Positions 23,473-33,049 of a stretch of DNA of 36,182 nucleotides are shown one piece after another. The translations under genes and the position numbers were made by a program. The notes below the pieces were generated by a model, which saw only the letters and a list, made by a program, of their open reading frames with translations, was not told where the DNA came from and did not search any database. This stretch comes from Lachnospiraceae bacterium (GTDB lineage: Bacteria > Bacillota > Clostridia > Lachnospirales > Lachnospiraceae): positions 1 through 36,182 of the forward strand of contig JAFPAQ010000033.1 in the NCBI GenBank assembly GCA_017424235.1, read 5' to 3'. How positions within the stretch are numbered: the first letter of the stretch is position 1; each line of letters begins with the position of its first letter.

Positions 23473-25662
23473 ATGGATAATGAACTTATTAAACCGGTTG
23501 AGCTTATTTCAATCTATTTTCCACAGCTTGATGAGAACGGATTTGAAAATGATAAAGAAGAAATGCAGCTCTGGGAACGATTTGTTGATCTTATCTGTAT
23601 GATAAGAATTTTTGAGAAAGAGCAAAAGCTTGAGGGTTTTGACAACAGAGTAGGGGTACGACCGGAATATGACAGATTACTTGGTATGGTGCAGCCACAT
23701 GAAAAGTCAGAATTTGAGGGCTTTGGACAGCTTCGACATATATTTGCAACACTTATTATGAAAGAAAATGAGGCGTATGAGGATGGAACATATCCTGTTT
23801 TAAATCCATTCTGTACAACAGGAATGTTAGAGCCTGTGGAGTTTATGGCATTTTTATTAAGTTATATGGTTGACAGAAACAGAAAATATGAAAATCTGTT
23901 TGCCGAGTTGCAGAATGAAAAGGTTATTACCAAACCTACAATTGGATTAGTGATTGATTTATGTGCATTATTTTTGACCGAGGATGAAAATTCAGTTGCA
24001 TTGCTTTTGCAGGAGGATACGCTTTTAAACAGACTTATTCTGGAGAAAATGCCTGATGAACCACACCGCTCAAGACTGTCCAAAGTAGTAAGCTTGTCCA
24101 GAAGAATACTGCAGACACTTAACCGAGAAAACATATCTTTAGGGCAGGCAAGTAGTTGCATGGAGTTACTATGGCCATTGGCTGAACATGAAATCAGATT
24201 ACATTATACCAAAGATATAGAAGAGCTTCTAAATATTTATAATAAATTATCAAATGAAAATGACGGTGGTGTCATTTTGCTTAGAGGACAGAAAGGAATC
24301 GGGAAAAAATTTCTTCTTCGCTCAATGATGACAGTTACAGGAACCGGTGTGATAAAAATAGATATCTGTAAGCTGTTATCTTATCCTGTTGAGATAATGG
24401 AAGACTGGATGCGAATGCTTGTCACAAAATGCATATTTGATGAAATGATAGTTTATCTTGAGGTTGATGGTGAAGTCACTTTTGATGAAGAGACAAAGAT
24501 GATAAGATTCATTACGTTTTTGCAGGATTATCTTCCGGTTATTGTGATGGGAGGAGAGGATTCATTATCACCAAGAATAAAACCCTCAGGACTCATATTG
24601 GAGATGAAGCTTGAAACTCCGGGTAGAGGACTTCAAAAAGACTTCTGGAAATATTTTGCTCAAACCGAGCAGGTGGTATTTGATGATGAAATAAATCTTG
24701 ATGAAATTGTATCAGTATTTAATCTTACACCACAAAAGATACATCAGGTAATAAGTAGTGCCATAACCGGTGCAGAAATAAGAGAAGGACACTATTATGT
24801 TGATAAATTGTTACTTCAGACTTATATACGAAGAAACTGTTCCATGGCATTTAATCAGTATGCTACAAGGCTTGAGAGCAATTTCAGGAAAGAAGATCTG
24901 CAGCTTAATGAGTCTGCAAGACAGATGATTGAAAAAGTATATAACAGAGTAAAGTATAAAAGAATAGTCAATGAAGAATTTGGATTTGATAAGAAGCTGT
25001 CATATGGCAGAGGTATAGTAGTCGCTTTATTTGGACCACCGGGTACAGGTAAGACTATGGCTGCACAGGTAATAGCCAATGAACTTGGTATGGATATTTA
25101 TCGTATTGACCTTTCTCAAATAGGAAGTAAGTATATTGGAGAGACTGAGAAGAATCTTTCGGCAGTATTTGAAGCAGCAAAATACTCAAATGCAATATTG
25201 TTTTTTGATGAAGCTGATGCTCTATTTGCAAAAAGAACATCTGTATCAAACTCAAATGACAAGCACGCAAATGCAGAAACTGCATTTTTGCTTCAGAAGA
25301 TGGAGGAATATTCAGGCATATCTATTTTGGCAACAAATGTAATGAACAACTTTGATGATGCATTTAAGCGCAGAATTACATTTATGATACCAATTGAGAC
25401 TCTTGATGAAGAAGGACGCCTCGAGCTTTGGGAGAAAATATTCCCCAAAGAAGCTCCACTTGCAGCAGATGTAGACTTTGAGAGATATGCAAGGGTAGCT
25501 GTCATGAATGGAAGTAATATAAAGTCAGCAGCGATACATGCTGCATATGCGGCGGCGGCTAAAAACAGTGAAATAACAGACCATGATTTGGTACAGGCAA
25601 TTGATGAAGAATACAGAAGGTTGGGACACACGAGTATTATTAGTGAATTGGAGATGGGATAA
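23473..25662 (+). CDS. AAA+ ATPase of the CIS locus (Afp15-like), second paralogue
   Basis: A 729-residue ATPase (ATG 23473, 7 bases after AGGAG at 23461-23465). It shares the layout of its neighbour but lacks the acidic insertion. A degenerate first module has GQKGIGKK at 272-279, where the last position is Lys instead of Ser/Thr. The C-terminal module is intact: Walker A GPPGTGKT at 521-528, Walker B AILFFDEAD with D579/E580, sensor-1-like ISILATNVMNNFD and FKRRITF. The two ATPases have diverged in sequence, so the duplication is not recent. It could form a mixed hexamer with its neighbour or serve a different substrate, for example the giant protein whose ATG overlaps its stop codon. Confidence 0.92.
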   Translation: MDNELIKPVELISIYFPQLDENGFENDKEEMQLWERFVDLICMIRIFEKEQKLEGFDNRVGVRPEYDRLLGMVQPHEKSEFEGFGQLRHIFATLIMKENEAYEDGTYPVLNPFCTTGMLEPVEFMAFLLSYMVDRNRKYENLFAELQNEKVITKPTIGLVIDLCALFLTEDENSVALLLQEDTLLNRLILEKMPDEPHRSRLSKVVSLSRRILQTLNRENISLGQASSCMELLWPLAEHEIRLHYTKDIEELLNIYNKLSNENDGGVILLRGQKGIGKKFLLRSMMTVTGTGVIKIDICKLLSYPVEIMEDWMRMLVTKCIFDEMIVYLEVDGEVTFDEETKMIRFITFLQDYLPVIVMGGEDSLSPRIKPSGLILEMKLETPGRGLQKDFWKYFAQTEQVVFDDEINLDEIVSVFNLTPQKIHQVISSAITGAEIREGHYYVDKLLLQTYIRRNCSMAFNQYATRLESNFRKEDLQLNESARQMIEKVYNRVKYKRIVNEEFGFDKKLSYGRGIVVALFGPPGTGKTMAAQVIANELGMDIYRIDLSQIGSKYIGETEKNLSAVFEAAKYSNAILFFDEADALFAKRTSVSNSNDKHANAETAFLLQKMEEYSGISILATNVMNNFDDAFKRRITFMIPIETLDEEGRLELWEKIFPKEAPLAADVDFERYARVAVMNGSNIKSAAIHAAYAAAAKNSEITDHDLVQAIDEEYRRLGHTSIISELEMG

Positions 25663-28600
25663 TGGAAAATTTAACGCTTTCATCTTTGAGACAAGAGAAT
25701 ACAAAAGAAAACAGAAATAAGATGTCGGCTGCTAATCTTGCGGCTCTTACATATTTGCAGGGAGAGCAGGAAACAGCCGAATTTTCTTCAAAAGCCGGAC
25801 AATCGGATTCGGATATATCTTTTATGAACAATGTTCAGGAAAGAAGAAAAAAAGGTATATCAGGTTTTTTTAGTAACAAATTCAATTGGATAAAATACAA
25901 TACAGCAGGTGTTTTTTCACAGAAGATTGAGTTTGATGTAAATGGTACCAGATTTGAAGGACATGCTCGTCATTCTGTATATGGCGGACCTGTTCCGATT
26001 GGCAAAGGGCTTGTAATTAACATGCAGGATACCTCTCTTATTGGTGATGATACCAGTCGGGGTGGAGCGTTTATGCGTGGCGATTCAATTGAGCCACAGC
26101 TTATCTATTATAATGATAAGACAAATGTAATGTCAGAAATACCACTCAAGGTAGATAAGTCTGTTTTTCGTATAAGACAGAATGAAATCAGGCTTGAATC
26201 CCATGAGAGTATTCAAATCCCTACTTTAAAAGGTAATAAAGCCGTTATTAAAGCAGACGGAGTTTTAGTTTCGGAAAAAGGTGCCAAACTGATAAATCCG
26301 GTAGGCGAAACAGATAGTAAGCAAAACCAAAAAGAAACAGTTGAATATGAGACAGCCCAAATAGGTGAGAATGGGCTTGAAGTCAGTAAAGCTTTGGATA
26401 GTGCTGAAAATGAAAAAAATAATATAATAAATAAGAAATCTGAAAATAAATCTGACTCGTCTGAAGCTGAATATACAGAAGATGATTTAAAAATGCTTGA
26501 AGAGGATGAAGAGCAGCAGAAGCCTGTATCCTCCTACAATTTGTTAAGTAAGAAGAAAAATATATCGTCAGTCGAGAATGTTAAGCCAAAAAAAGCAAAA
26601 GAAGAAAGCAAAGAAGAATCAACTGAAAAAACACAAGAAGCAGCAACAGAAGAAAAGAAAGCAGAAACGCAAGGGGAATCAACAGAAGAAAAGAAAGCAG
26701 CAGAAACAAAAGAGAAATCAACAGAAGAAAAAGAGGAAGAAAAGGATTGGAAAAGCATTGTTTTAGAAAAATTTACCAAACCGGGAGATTTTTTTGAAAC
26801 GATAACAAAGCTTGCAGATAATGTATCTGAAAAGACAAAACTGGTTGTCGAAATTGCGACTAACATGGAGTCTTTAAAGGAATATGCAAATGTGATTGTG
26901 GCTAATGATGGTAAGAGCACAGGCTATATCGATAAAATGGATATTGTCAATGAGGAAGTAAAAAAAGCTATATCACAATATAATGAAATAGTTGAATATA
27001 TTGATAATATTATTTCTTTTGGACAGTATTTGAAGGGACTTCTCGGTGGCAGCACATCAGGTGAATATGCTCAGAAAGGAAAGCTTACATGGGCTGTTTT
27101 ATATAAGCTTTTTTCAGGTCAGGATGTAAATGATAATAAAGGTATATATGAGTTTGCGGGTATTGAGTATGGAGGTGAACAAAAAAAAGTCAAAGAGGAC
27201 AAGTTGTGGAATCCTGTAGGAGCAAAAATAATTATACTTCCGGGTCTTGTTGGTTTTATATCTTTAAAACCGGATTTTGATTTCAATTTATCAAATAAGT
27301 ATTCGTTTGACGTAAATTTATCAAAGAGTAATTCGGAGTTGGTGGCTGATGCATTAAAGGCATGGGATAGTGTAGGAAATATTCCTTCAAGAATTTATGA
27401 TGTTTTGAAAACGACTTTGACAAGTGTAAAGATTGTTGCAAAAGATAAAGTAAGTGCAAAGGGCTCATTATCAGCAGACTTGGTGGCAGGTATAAAGATG
27501 GGGGTAGGTATGCTGTTTGAAGGAGAGGCAGCAATTCATGCATTATTAAAGCTTGCCGGTGCTATGGAGGATGATACGTTTTTTAGTTTGGAGGGGTCAC
27601 ATGAAATAGATTTGTCACAGTTTCCCAATCCGGTAAAAATGATGTCTCATGGTGCTACGCAGTTAAAGCTGGATGCAGCACTTGGAATAAATGCCGGCAT
27701 AAAAACTGTAGGCTCAATAAAATCAGAGCTTTTTGGTGTAAATAAACAATTGTGGGATTATACAGTATTTTCATGGGATCTTGCGAAGCTGAATTTTGGA
27801 GGCACGATTAAGAAAAATGCTAACGATAGTATACTTGATTCAAGGATAATAAGTAAGGCATTTTCTGTGGAAGTCTTACATAATCAGATAAAGGATGCGA
27901 CTACAGAGGAGAATCAGTATGGATTCAAAATATCACCGGCAAATGCTGATATTCAGAAAGCAATCAGTAACAGTGAAGAAGTTCAGGAAAAATCAGACTC
28001 AGAGGAGATAAAGAAACAGCTTGCAAGCGCATTGAATGAGAATGCCACTGAGGAGGATATTCAGAAGGCTTTGGAACAGTATCATAAGCTTATTTTGGAA
28101 CAAAATGATGCTCTGTTATTATTGGAAAGATTAAAAAATTATGCCCAAAAAGATCCTGCTTATGTGGATAATATGCTGGAGGCAGATATTGGCATAAGCA
28201 GACATGAGGATGTTTTGCAGCGAATGGAAGAGGTAAAGAGCAAGATGTCCGAGAAGGAATTAACTGAAAAAGGAGAGCTGGAATACTACAAAATAAGAAT
28301 GAATGGAGGTTATTTCCATGACAGGGCAGCTACCAGGGGATACAAAAAGAAACGAAATGATGAAATTGAAAGTGAGGCACGAAGACGAGTAATAACTAAA
28401 AAAGCGTTGATTGAGCTTGAAGAGGAAAAAATGCGAAGAGCGAATGAAAGTGAAAAAAATATAATAAATTCGCTTGAAACGTATATTACTTCAAATAAAA
28501 TAAAGAACCGAGATGTTGAAAATCAGGGATTTATTGATTATTATAAACAGATTCGAGGCAAAGAGACCAACTTCTTTATGAATATTTTTAATTCAGTAAC

Positions 28601-31226
28601 CGGAAAGTCCAAAAATGAGATGTTCGGACTCAGGCATAATATGAGTGAAATGGCTTCACTTGAGGAACTGAAAACATTTGAGACGGAAAAAAGAAAAGAT
28701 GCTTTGGATAAACATGTGGAGAAATATGCACAACGAATAACAGATCTTAAAGACAAGCTTAAAGAGTGTGGAATTGATGAAAACTATGATAAGCCTAATG
28801 CAAAATTTCAGGAATATTATGAAACTAAATATGGAAAAGATTATTTGAGCTCATTTAGTGAATTTGATCCAAGTGCATATACTCTTGATAATGTGCTTGA
28901 TTATCAAAAACAGACATTTATGAATGACCGATATTCAGGCAAAAATTTCCGTATTATGGAAGAATTGCAAAAAATAAAAGATCAAATGGATTCAGAAAAA
29001 GACGAGAAAAGAAAAAAACAACTTCTGGTAAAGGCAAAATTTGTATTTCTCGGACCAGACGGGTATTCTCTAAGGGAACTGGAAAATCAGGCATTTCGTG
29101 TAGCCACTATTCAGGATATAATTGATTTTGAAGCACAGCGTGTAGACAATATCAACAATATGGATATCAAAAATATGACTGATTTAGGAGTAAGCGGAAA
29201 GAATGTTTTAGATGATGTAATTTATAATATCCAGGGAGTAAAAAAAGGTGCAAAAAATCTGTTTGGAAATATAAAAGATGCATGGACAATGAAGCATCTT
29301 AATCCTATGCGACTTAAACTTTATGAGCTTTCCGGGCTTAATGTTGAGCTTATAAAAAAAGGTGGCAAAGAGGCTAATGCTGAAATAGAGCATTTTGATC
29401 CATCAAAGGTATTTCCACTTCTGCAAAAGGAGATAGAGAATGGAAATATAAATCCTGAGGAAATATTTAAAAGAGTAGATTTGGTTGGTGGAGTACTTGA
29501 TTTTGCGATTACAAACCAAAAGCGAATTGAAGATATTAAGGCTAATGTTTCAGTTGAATATCTGATAGAATATGAGCGTTCAAAAGTAAAGAAATACACA
29601 AATATATATGAGAGTAGTAAGCATTATAAGCATGAAAACAGGCTGAATTATCTGTTACAACAGCAAAAAGCAATTGATGCGGTCAGGTCAGTTAAGGAAA
29701 AGCAGGAGATTACCAAAAAAGTCAGGGATTTTTATTTTAGCGGAAAACTCGATTATATGCTTGATAAAAAGCGACTTTTAACAGATGACGAAAAGGCTAT
29801 GAAGCCGCAGCTTGATGATAAGACAGGTTTTCTTAATGAGGCAAAAAAAGGCTTTATCATAGGTGAAGATGGTAAAAAATATTATGATCCAGGTATACTT
29901 ATGGCAATGCTTAATTCTATTGCCGGTGATGCGACCTCAGAATATGAAGAACGACTGGACAAACTTAAAGACCTTCAAAAGAACAATATTAGTGATACTC
30001 ATGCATATGATGCATATCTTAATATGGGCGGAGGTCGTGCCTTTAGACAGTATTTCAATAAGAAAATGGCTGATTCGAAGTTTGCTGATATGAAGATTGA
30101 TCAGATGATACGGTTTGCAAAAGAACAGTTGCGCATTTCTTCGAGAAATGAAACTATGCAGAAGAAAGACACAACTCATATGAACCGATATGCGAAATTA
30201 GGAGACAAAGTAAATACTATATTTGGAAGTATTAAGTCTACTGCTAAACGCTGGGGAAGCCGAATATCGGATTATTTTAACAGAAAGTTCAAACCGATGT
30301 CAAAGGATGTGATTTCCGGGCAGGAGTCTTACCAAAATTTCCGGGGAGGCGATTACGAACAGTTTCAGGCACTTTTAGATTTAAAGGAGGCTGTCTCTTC
30401 CGGAAAAATTGAAAGTGCAAGTCCTGATAAGGTAAAGGCAATATTAAGCAAATACAATTCTTCTATTATGAAAGGCGATGGGTTTAAAGAATTTTTAAGA
30501 AAGAGAGTTATTGCAAATGTAGTCACTCCAAAAACTATAATGGATTATGTCAAGTCAAAGAAGGATGAATTGCCTGATGAAGTCAAGGCTGCGGACAAAG
30601 CACTTGAAATCCTTAATGGTGGTTCAGATCCTGAGAATAAGCTTAGTGAGACCGAGATACGCACTGCATACCGTAAAGAATATATGTCAAGAGAAAAGGC
30701 TAAACATAACTTTATTGTAAATGCGTACAAAACTGTAAGGGGTACTATGACTACGGATGCAGACCGACATTTTAGAGAGCGCAATAACAAGGGATATACT
30801 CCAAATGTAATAATTAATTATCAGAAGACCATTTTGCAGCAGGTTAATAAAAAGTATGTTGACCGTATAGAAGCATTGAAGTCAGCAAATTCTGATGAAG
30901 AGGCAGTAAAGGAATATATCAGAAAAAATGGGGATAAAGGAATTTTAAAGAAGCTTAATCACGAATATGAGCTTTCTAAGTTATCAATACAATCAAGTGC
31001 TTACCACGGAGGCTTTAAATCAGGCTTTGCTTCTGCAATGGAGTTTGAAAAATCAAGACTTGAATTTTACCAAAAGAAGAAGCAATTGGCATTACTGCCA
31101 CAGAATAAGATTAATAAGCAGAGTAGCATATTGAGAATATCTATAAAGAAGAATGAAGAGACTAAGAATAAACTTCAGAATCTGCTTGCAAGAATGCGCG
31201 GTGCTAAGAAAACAAAAACAGCTTAA
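25662..31226 (+). CDS. Giant 1854-residue CIS-linked protein with degenerate repeats, candidate cargo
   Basis: Not recognised as a known family. Its ATG overlaps the stop codon of the second ATPase (TAATGG), so translation is coupled. Residues about 85-205 are beta-rich (FDVNGTRFEGHARHSVYGG and so on). Residues 210-365 are a charged linker with direct repeats. Residues 370-730 are mixed with Gly-rich hydrophobic patches. The rest is largely helical and basic. In that half a motif of the form [TSN]-x-x-x-[IVL]-[ILK]-x-[FYL]-[EQ] recurs at about 910, 997, 1073, 1147, 1213, 1295, 1477, 1620 and 1711, often 72-76 or twice that apart. A follow-on Y-x-x-R-[IL]-x-x-LK occurs at 1022, 1428 and 1732. 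No signal peptide, clear membrane helix or catalytic motif is evident. Cargo or a large structural or surface component both fit. Confidence 0.75.
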   Translation: MENLTLSSLRQENTKENRNKMSAANLAALTYLQGEQETAEFSSKAGQSDSDISFMNNVQERRKKGISGFFSNKFNWIKYNTAGVFSQKIEFDVNGTRFEGHARHSVYGGPVPIGKGLVINMQDTSLIGDDTSRGGAFMRGDSIEPQLIYYNDKTNVMSEIPLKVDKSVFRIRQNEIRLESHESIQIPTLKGNKAVIKADGVLVSEKGAKLINPVGETDSKQNQKETVEYETAQIGENGLEVSKALDSAENEKNNIINKKSENKSDSSEAEYTEDDLKMLEEDEEQQKPVSSYNLLSKKKNISSVENVKPKKAKEESKEESTEKTQEAATEEKKAETQGESTEEKKAAETKEKSTEEKEEEKDWKSIVLEKFTKPGDFFETITKLADNVSEKTKLVVEIATNMESLKEYANVIVANDGKSTGYIDKMDIVNEEVKKAISQYNEIVEYIDNIISFGQYLKGLLGGSTSGEYAQKGKLTWAVLYKLFSGQDVNDNKGIYEFAGIEYGGEQKKVKEDKLWNPVGAKIIILPGLVGFISLKPDFDFNLSNKYSFDVNLSKSNSELVADALKAWDSVGNIPSRIYDVLKTTLTSVKIVAKDKVSAKGSLSADLVAGIKMGVGMLFEGEAAIHALLKLAGAMEDDTFFSLEGSHEIDLSQFPNPVKMMSHGATQLKLDAALGINAGIKTVGSIKSELFGVNKQLWDYTVFSWDLAKLNFGGTIKKNANDSILDSRIISKAFSVEVLHNQIKDATTEENQYGFKISPANADIQKAISNSEEVQEKSDSEEIKKQLASALNENATEEDIQKALEQYHKLILEQNDALLLLERLKNYAQKDPAYVDNMLEADIGISRHEDVLQRMEEVKSKMSEKELTEKGELEYYKIRMNGGYFHDRAATRGYKKKRNDEIESEARRRVITKKALIELEEEKMRRANESEKNIINSLETYITSNKIKNRDVENQGFIDYYKQIRGKETNFFMNIFNSVTGKSKNEMFGLRHNMSEMASLEELKTFETEKRKDALDKHVEKYAQRITDLKDKLKECGIDENYDKPNAKFQEYYETKYGKDYLSSFSEFDPSAYTLDNVLDYQKQTFMNDRYSGKNFRIMEELQKIKDQMDSEKDEKRKKQLLVKAKFVFLGPDGYSLRELENQAFRVATIQDIIDFEAQRVDNINNMDIKNMTDLGVSGKNVLDDVIYNIQGVKKGAKNLFGNIKDAWTMKHLNPMRLKLYELSGLNVELIKKGGKEANAEIEHFDPSKVFPLLQKEIENGNINPEEIFKRVDLVGGVLDFAITNQKRIEDIKANVSVEYLIEYERSKVKKYTNIYESSKHYKHENRLNYLLQQQKAIDAVRSVKEKQEITKKVRDFYFSGKLDYMLDKKRLLTDDEKAMKPQLDDKTGFLNEAKKGFIIGEDGKKYYDPGILMAMLNSIAGDATSEYEERLDKLKDLQKNNISDTHAYDAYLNMGGGRAFRQYFNKKMADSKFADMKIDQMIRFAKEQLRISSRNETMQKKDTTHMNRYAKLGDKVNTIFGSIKSTAKRWGSRISDYFNRKFKPMSKDVISGQESYQNFRGGDYEQFQALLDLKEAVSSGKIESASPDKVKAILSKYNSSIMKGDGFKEFLRKRVIANVVTPKTIMDYVKSKKDELPDEVKAADKALEILNGGSDPENKLSETEIRTAYRKEYMSREKAKHNFIVNAYKTVRGTMTTDADRHFRERNNKGYTPNVIINYQKTILQQVNKKYVDRIEALKSANSDEEAVKEYIRKNGDKGILKKLNHEYELSKLSIQSSAYHGGFKSGFASAMEFEKSRLEFYQKKKQLALLPQNKINKQSSILRISIKKNEETKNKLQNLLARMRGAKKTKTA
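26644..26731 (+). repeat. Purine-rich direct repeats in the giant gene's linker
   Basis: A 21-base exact repeat occurs at 26644-26664 and 26680-26700 (36-base period, 12 codons), and its first 13 bases recur at 26719-26731. The surrounding 26588-26752 is almost all purine and encodes a Lys/Glu/Ser/Thr linker with STEEKKA-type units. Such a tract can expand or contract by slippage, altering linker length in multiples of a codon. Confidence 0.8.
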
Positions 31227-31285
31227 GTTTCAGCAGTATATAAGCATTAAAATGGTGGTCATTCATGCCTTGCCGTAAAAAGTTA

Positions 31286-31314
31286 TTGCTAACATTATTA
31301 AAAAAGTGTATAAT
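31286..31314 (+). promoter_or_regulatory. Promoter of gpmI
   Basis: TTGCTA at 31286-31291 and TATAAT at 31309-31314 are 17 bases apart, a near-ideal housekeeping promoter with a start point near 31321. A small GC-rich hairpin in the leader (GCCGC at 31340-31344, GCGGC at 31349-31353, loop CAAA) lies just ahead of the GAGAGGAA ribosome site. No clear terminator of the giant gene is seen in the 142-base gap. Confidence 0.75.
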
Positions 31315-31369
31315 CCTTCTGAAAAGTAACGATTTTTAAGCCGCCAAAGCGGCAGAATGAGAGGAAATA

Positions 31370-32911
31370 ATGAGTAAAAAAACCACAGTATTAATGATTC
31401 TTGACGGTTATGGATTAAATGACAGAGCAGATCACAATGCAGTAGCTATCGCAAAGACTCCTGTAATGGACAAGCTCATGAAGGAATATCCTTTTGTTAG
31501 AGGTAATGCAAGTGGAATGGCAGTAGGTCTTCCAGAGGGACAGATGGGTAATTCAGAGGTTGGTCACCTTAATATGGGTGCCGGTCGTATTGTTTATCAG
31601 GAGCTTACAAGAATCACAAAGGAAATTCAGGATGGAACATTCTTTGAGAATCCTGCATTAATGGAAGCAGTAAATAACTGTAAGGAAAAAGATTCTGCAC
31701 TTCATTTCTTCGGACTTTTGTCAGATGGTGGTGTGCATAGCCACAATACACATCTTTACGGTTTATTAGAGTTAGCTAAGAGAAATGGTATTTCAAAAGT
31801 ATATGTACATGGTTTTCTTGATGGACGTGATACACCACCAGCTTCAGGAAAAGAATTTGCAGAGCAGTTAGAAGCAAAGATGAGTGAAATCGGTGTTGGT
31901 AAGATTGCTTCTGTTATGGGACGTTATTATGCAATGGACAGAGATAATAACTATGACCGTGTTCAGTTAGCATACGAAGCCATGACACAGGGAAAAGGCG
32001 AGACAGCAGTAAGTGGTCCTGCAGCTATCCAGCAGTCATATGACAATGATAAGACAGATGAATTCGTTCTTCCTACAGTTGTAGTTGAAGACGGACAGCC
32101 GGTTGGTCTTATTAAAGATGGTGATTCGGTAGTATTTTACAATTTCAGACCTGACAGAGCAAGAGAGATAACAAGAGCTTTCTGTGATGATGATTTCAAA
32201 GGATTTGACAGAGAGAGACTTGATATCAAATTTGTTTGCTTCTCAGATTATGATCCAACTATTCCAAATAAGTCAGTAGCATTTAACAAGATTGCCGTTA
32301 CAAATACATTTGGTGAGTGGCTTGCAGCAAACAACATGACCCAGGCAAGAATAGCTGAGACAGAAAAATATGCTCATGTTACATTCTTCTTTAACGGTGG
32401 TGTTGAAGAGCCTAACAAGGGTGAGGAAAGAGTACTTGTAGCTTCTCCTAAGGATGTAGCTACTTATGACTTAAAGCCACAGATGAGTGCTTACGAAGTA
32501 TGTGATAAGCTTACAGCTGCTATAAAGTCTGGTGAGTACGATGTTATTATCATCAACTTTGCAAATCCTGATATGGTTGGTCATACAGGTGTTGAAGAAG
32601 CAGCAATCAAGGCTGTTGAAGTAGTAGATGAATGTGTAGGAAAAGCACTTGATGCGATACTTGAGGTTAATGGTACAATGTTTATCTGTGCTGATCATGG
32701 TAATGCAGAACAGCTTGTTGATTATGAGACAGGCGCACCATTTACAGCTCACACAACAAATCAGGTTCCATTTATTCTTGTAAACTATGATCCTGCATAT
32801 ACATTAAGAGAGAATGGATGTCTTGCTGATATCGTTCCTACTCTTATTGAAACAATGGGAATGCAGAAGCCTGTTGAGATGACTGGTGAGTCATTATTGA
32901 TTAAAAAATAA
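31370..32911 (+). CDS. gpmI: 2,3-bisphosphoglycerate-independent phosphoglycerate mutase
   Basis: A 513-residue enzyme converting 3-phosphoglycerate to 2-phosphoglycerate in glycolysis using two divalent metal ions, commonly Mn2+. The start VLMILDGYGLN carries the first metal-binding Asp. The catalytic phospho-acceptor is Ser62 in QMGNSEVGHLNMGAGRIVYQ. HSHNTHL, HGFLDGRDTPP, GRYYAMDRD and YNFRPDRARE are conserved substrate-binding motifs; the later ADHGNAEQ and AHTTNQVPF blocks supply further metal ligands. Length is standard. It has its own promoter and is a housekeeping gene that marks the end of the CIS region. Codon use is more strongly biased than in the CIS genes, as expected for a highly expressed enzyme. 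Confidence 0.98.
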   Translation: MSKKTTVLMILDGYGLNDRADHNAVAIAKTPVMDKLMKEYPFVRGNASGMAVGLPEGQMGNSEVGHLNMGAGRIVYQELTRITKEIQDGTFFENPALMEAVNNCKEKDSALHFFGLLSDGGVHSHNTHLYGLLELAKRNGISKVYVHGFLDGRDTPPASGKEFAEQLEAKMSEIGVGKIASVMGRYYAMDRDNNYDRVQLAYEAMTQGKGETAVSGPAAIQQSYDNDKTDEFVLPTVVVEDGQPVGLIKDGDSVVFYNFRPDRAREITRAFCDDDFKGFDRERLDIKFVCFSDYDPTIPNKSVAFNKIAVTNTFGEWLAANNMTQARIAETEKYAHVTFFFNGGVEEPNKGEERVLVASPKDVATYDLKPQMSAYEVCDKLTAAIKSGEYDVIIINFANPDMVGHTGVEEAAIKAVEVVDECVGKALDAILEVNGTMFICADHGNAEQLVDYETGAPFTAHTTNQVPFILVNYDPAYTLRENGCLADIVPTLIETMGMQKPVEMTGESLLIKK

Positions 32912-32949
32912 TCAAAAAAATTAAAAAGCACTGGTAATTTAATAAAAAC

Positions 32950-32979
32950 TTGATTATATTCAGAAAATAATGCTATAAT
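32950..32979 (+). promoter_or_regulatory. Promoter upstream of the EAL gene
   Basis: TTGATT (32950-32955) and TATAAT (32974-32979) are 18 bases apart, with a TGC extension before the -10. Transcription would begin near 32986, just before the perfect hairpin at 32997-33036, placing that hairpin within the leader. Confidence 0.65.
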
Positions 32980-32996
32980 GTTTATATAATCAATAC

Positions 32997-33036
32997 TAAA
33001 ACAATCCATATTAATTTATTAATATGGATTGTTTTA
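32997..33036 (+). terminator. Perfect 18-bp hairpin, gpmI terminator and EAL leader
   Basis: 32997-33014 pairs with 33019-33036 without mismatch around loop TTTA. The 5' arm starts with an A-run and the 3' arm ends with TTTTA, typical of a bidirectional terminator. It is the only terminator candidate I see for gpmI, yet it sits after the likely promoter of the EAL gene and two bases before that gene's AGGGGG ribosome site. Confidence 0.65.
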
Positions 33037-33049
33037 TAGGGGGACAAGA

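Noticed and set aside
2381-25662. Classical type VI secretion system
   Set aside because: No TssJLM, TssB/TssC split sheath or ClpV; instead a one-piece sheath, gpI-like protein and Afp15-like ATPases.
26534-26920. Antisense Ser/Phe-rich ORF and + strand Lys/Gln-rich ORF over the charged linker
   Set aside because: Both are by-products of the purine-rich repeat tract in other frames.
1-31226. Prophage
   Set aside because: No terminase, portal, capsid, head-tail joining, integrase, holin or endolysin genes; the sheath terminator is of the eCIS DUF4255 type.
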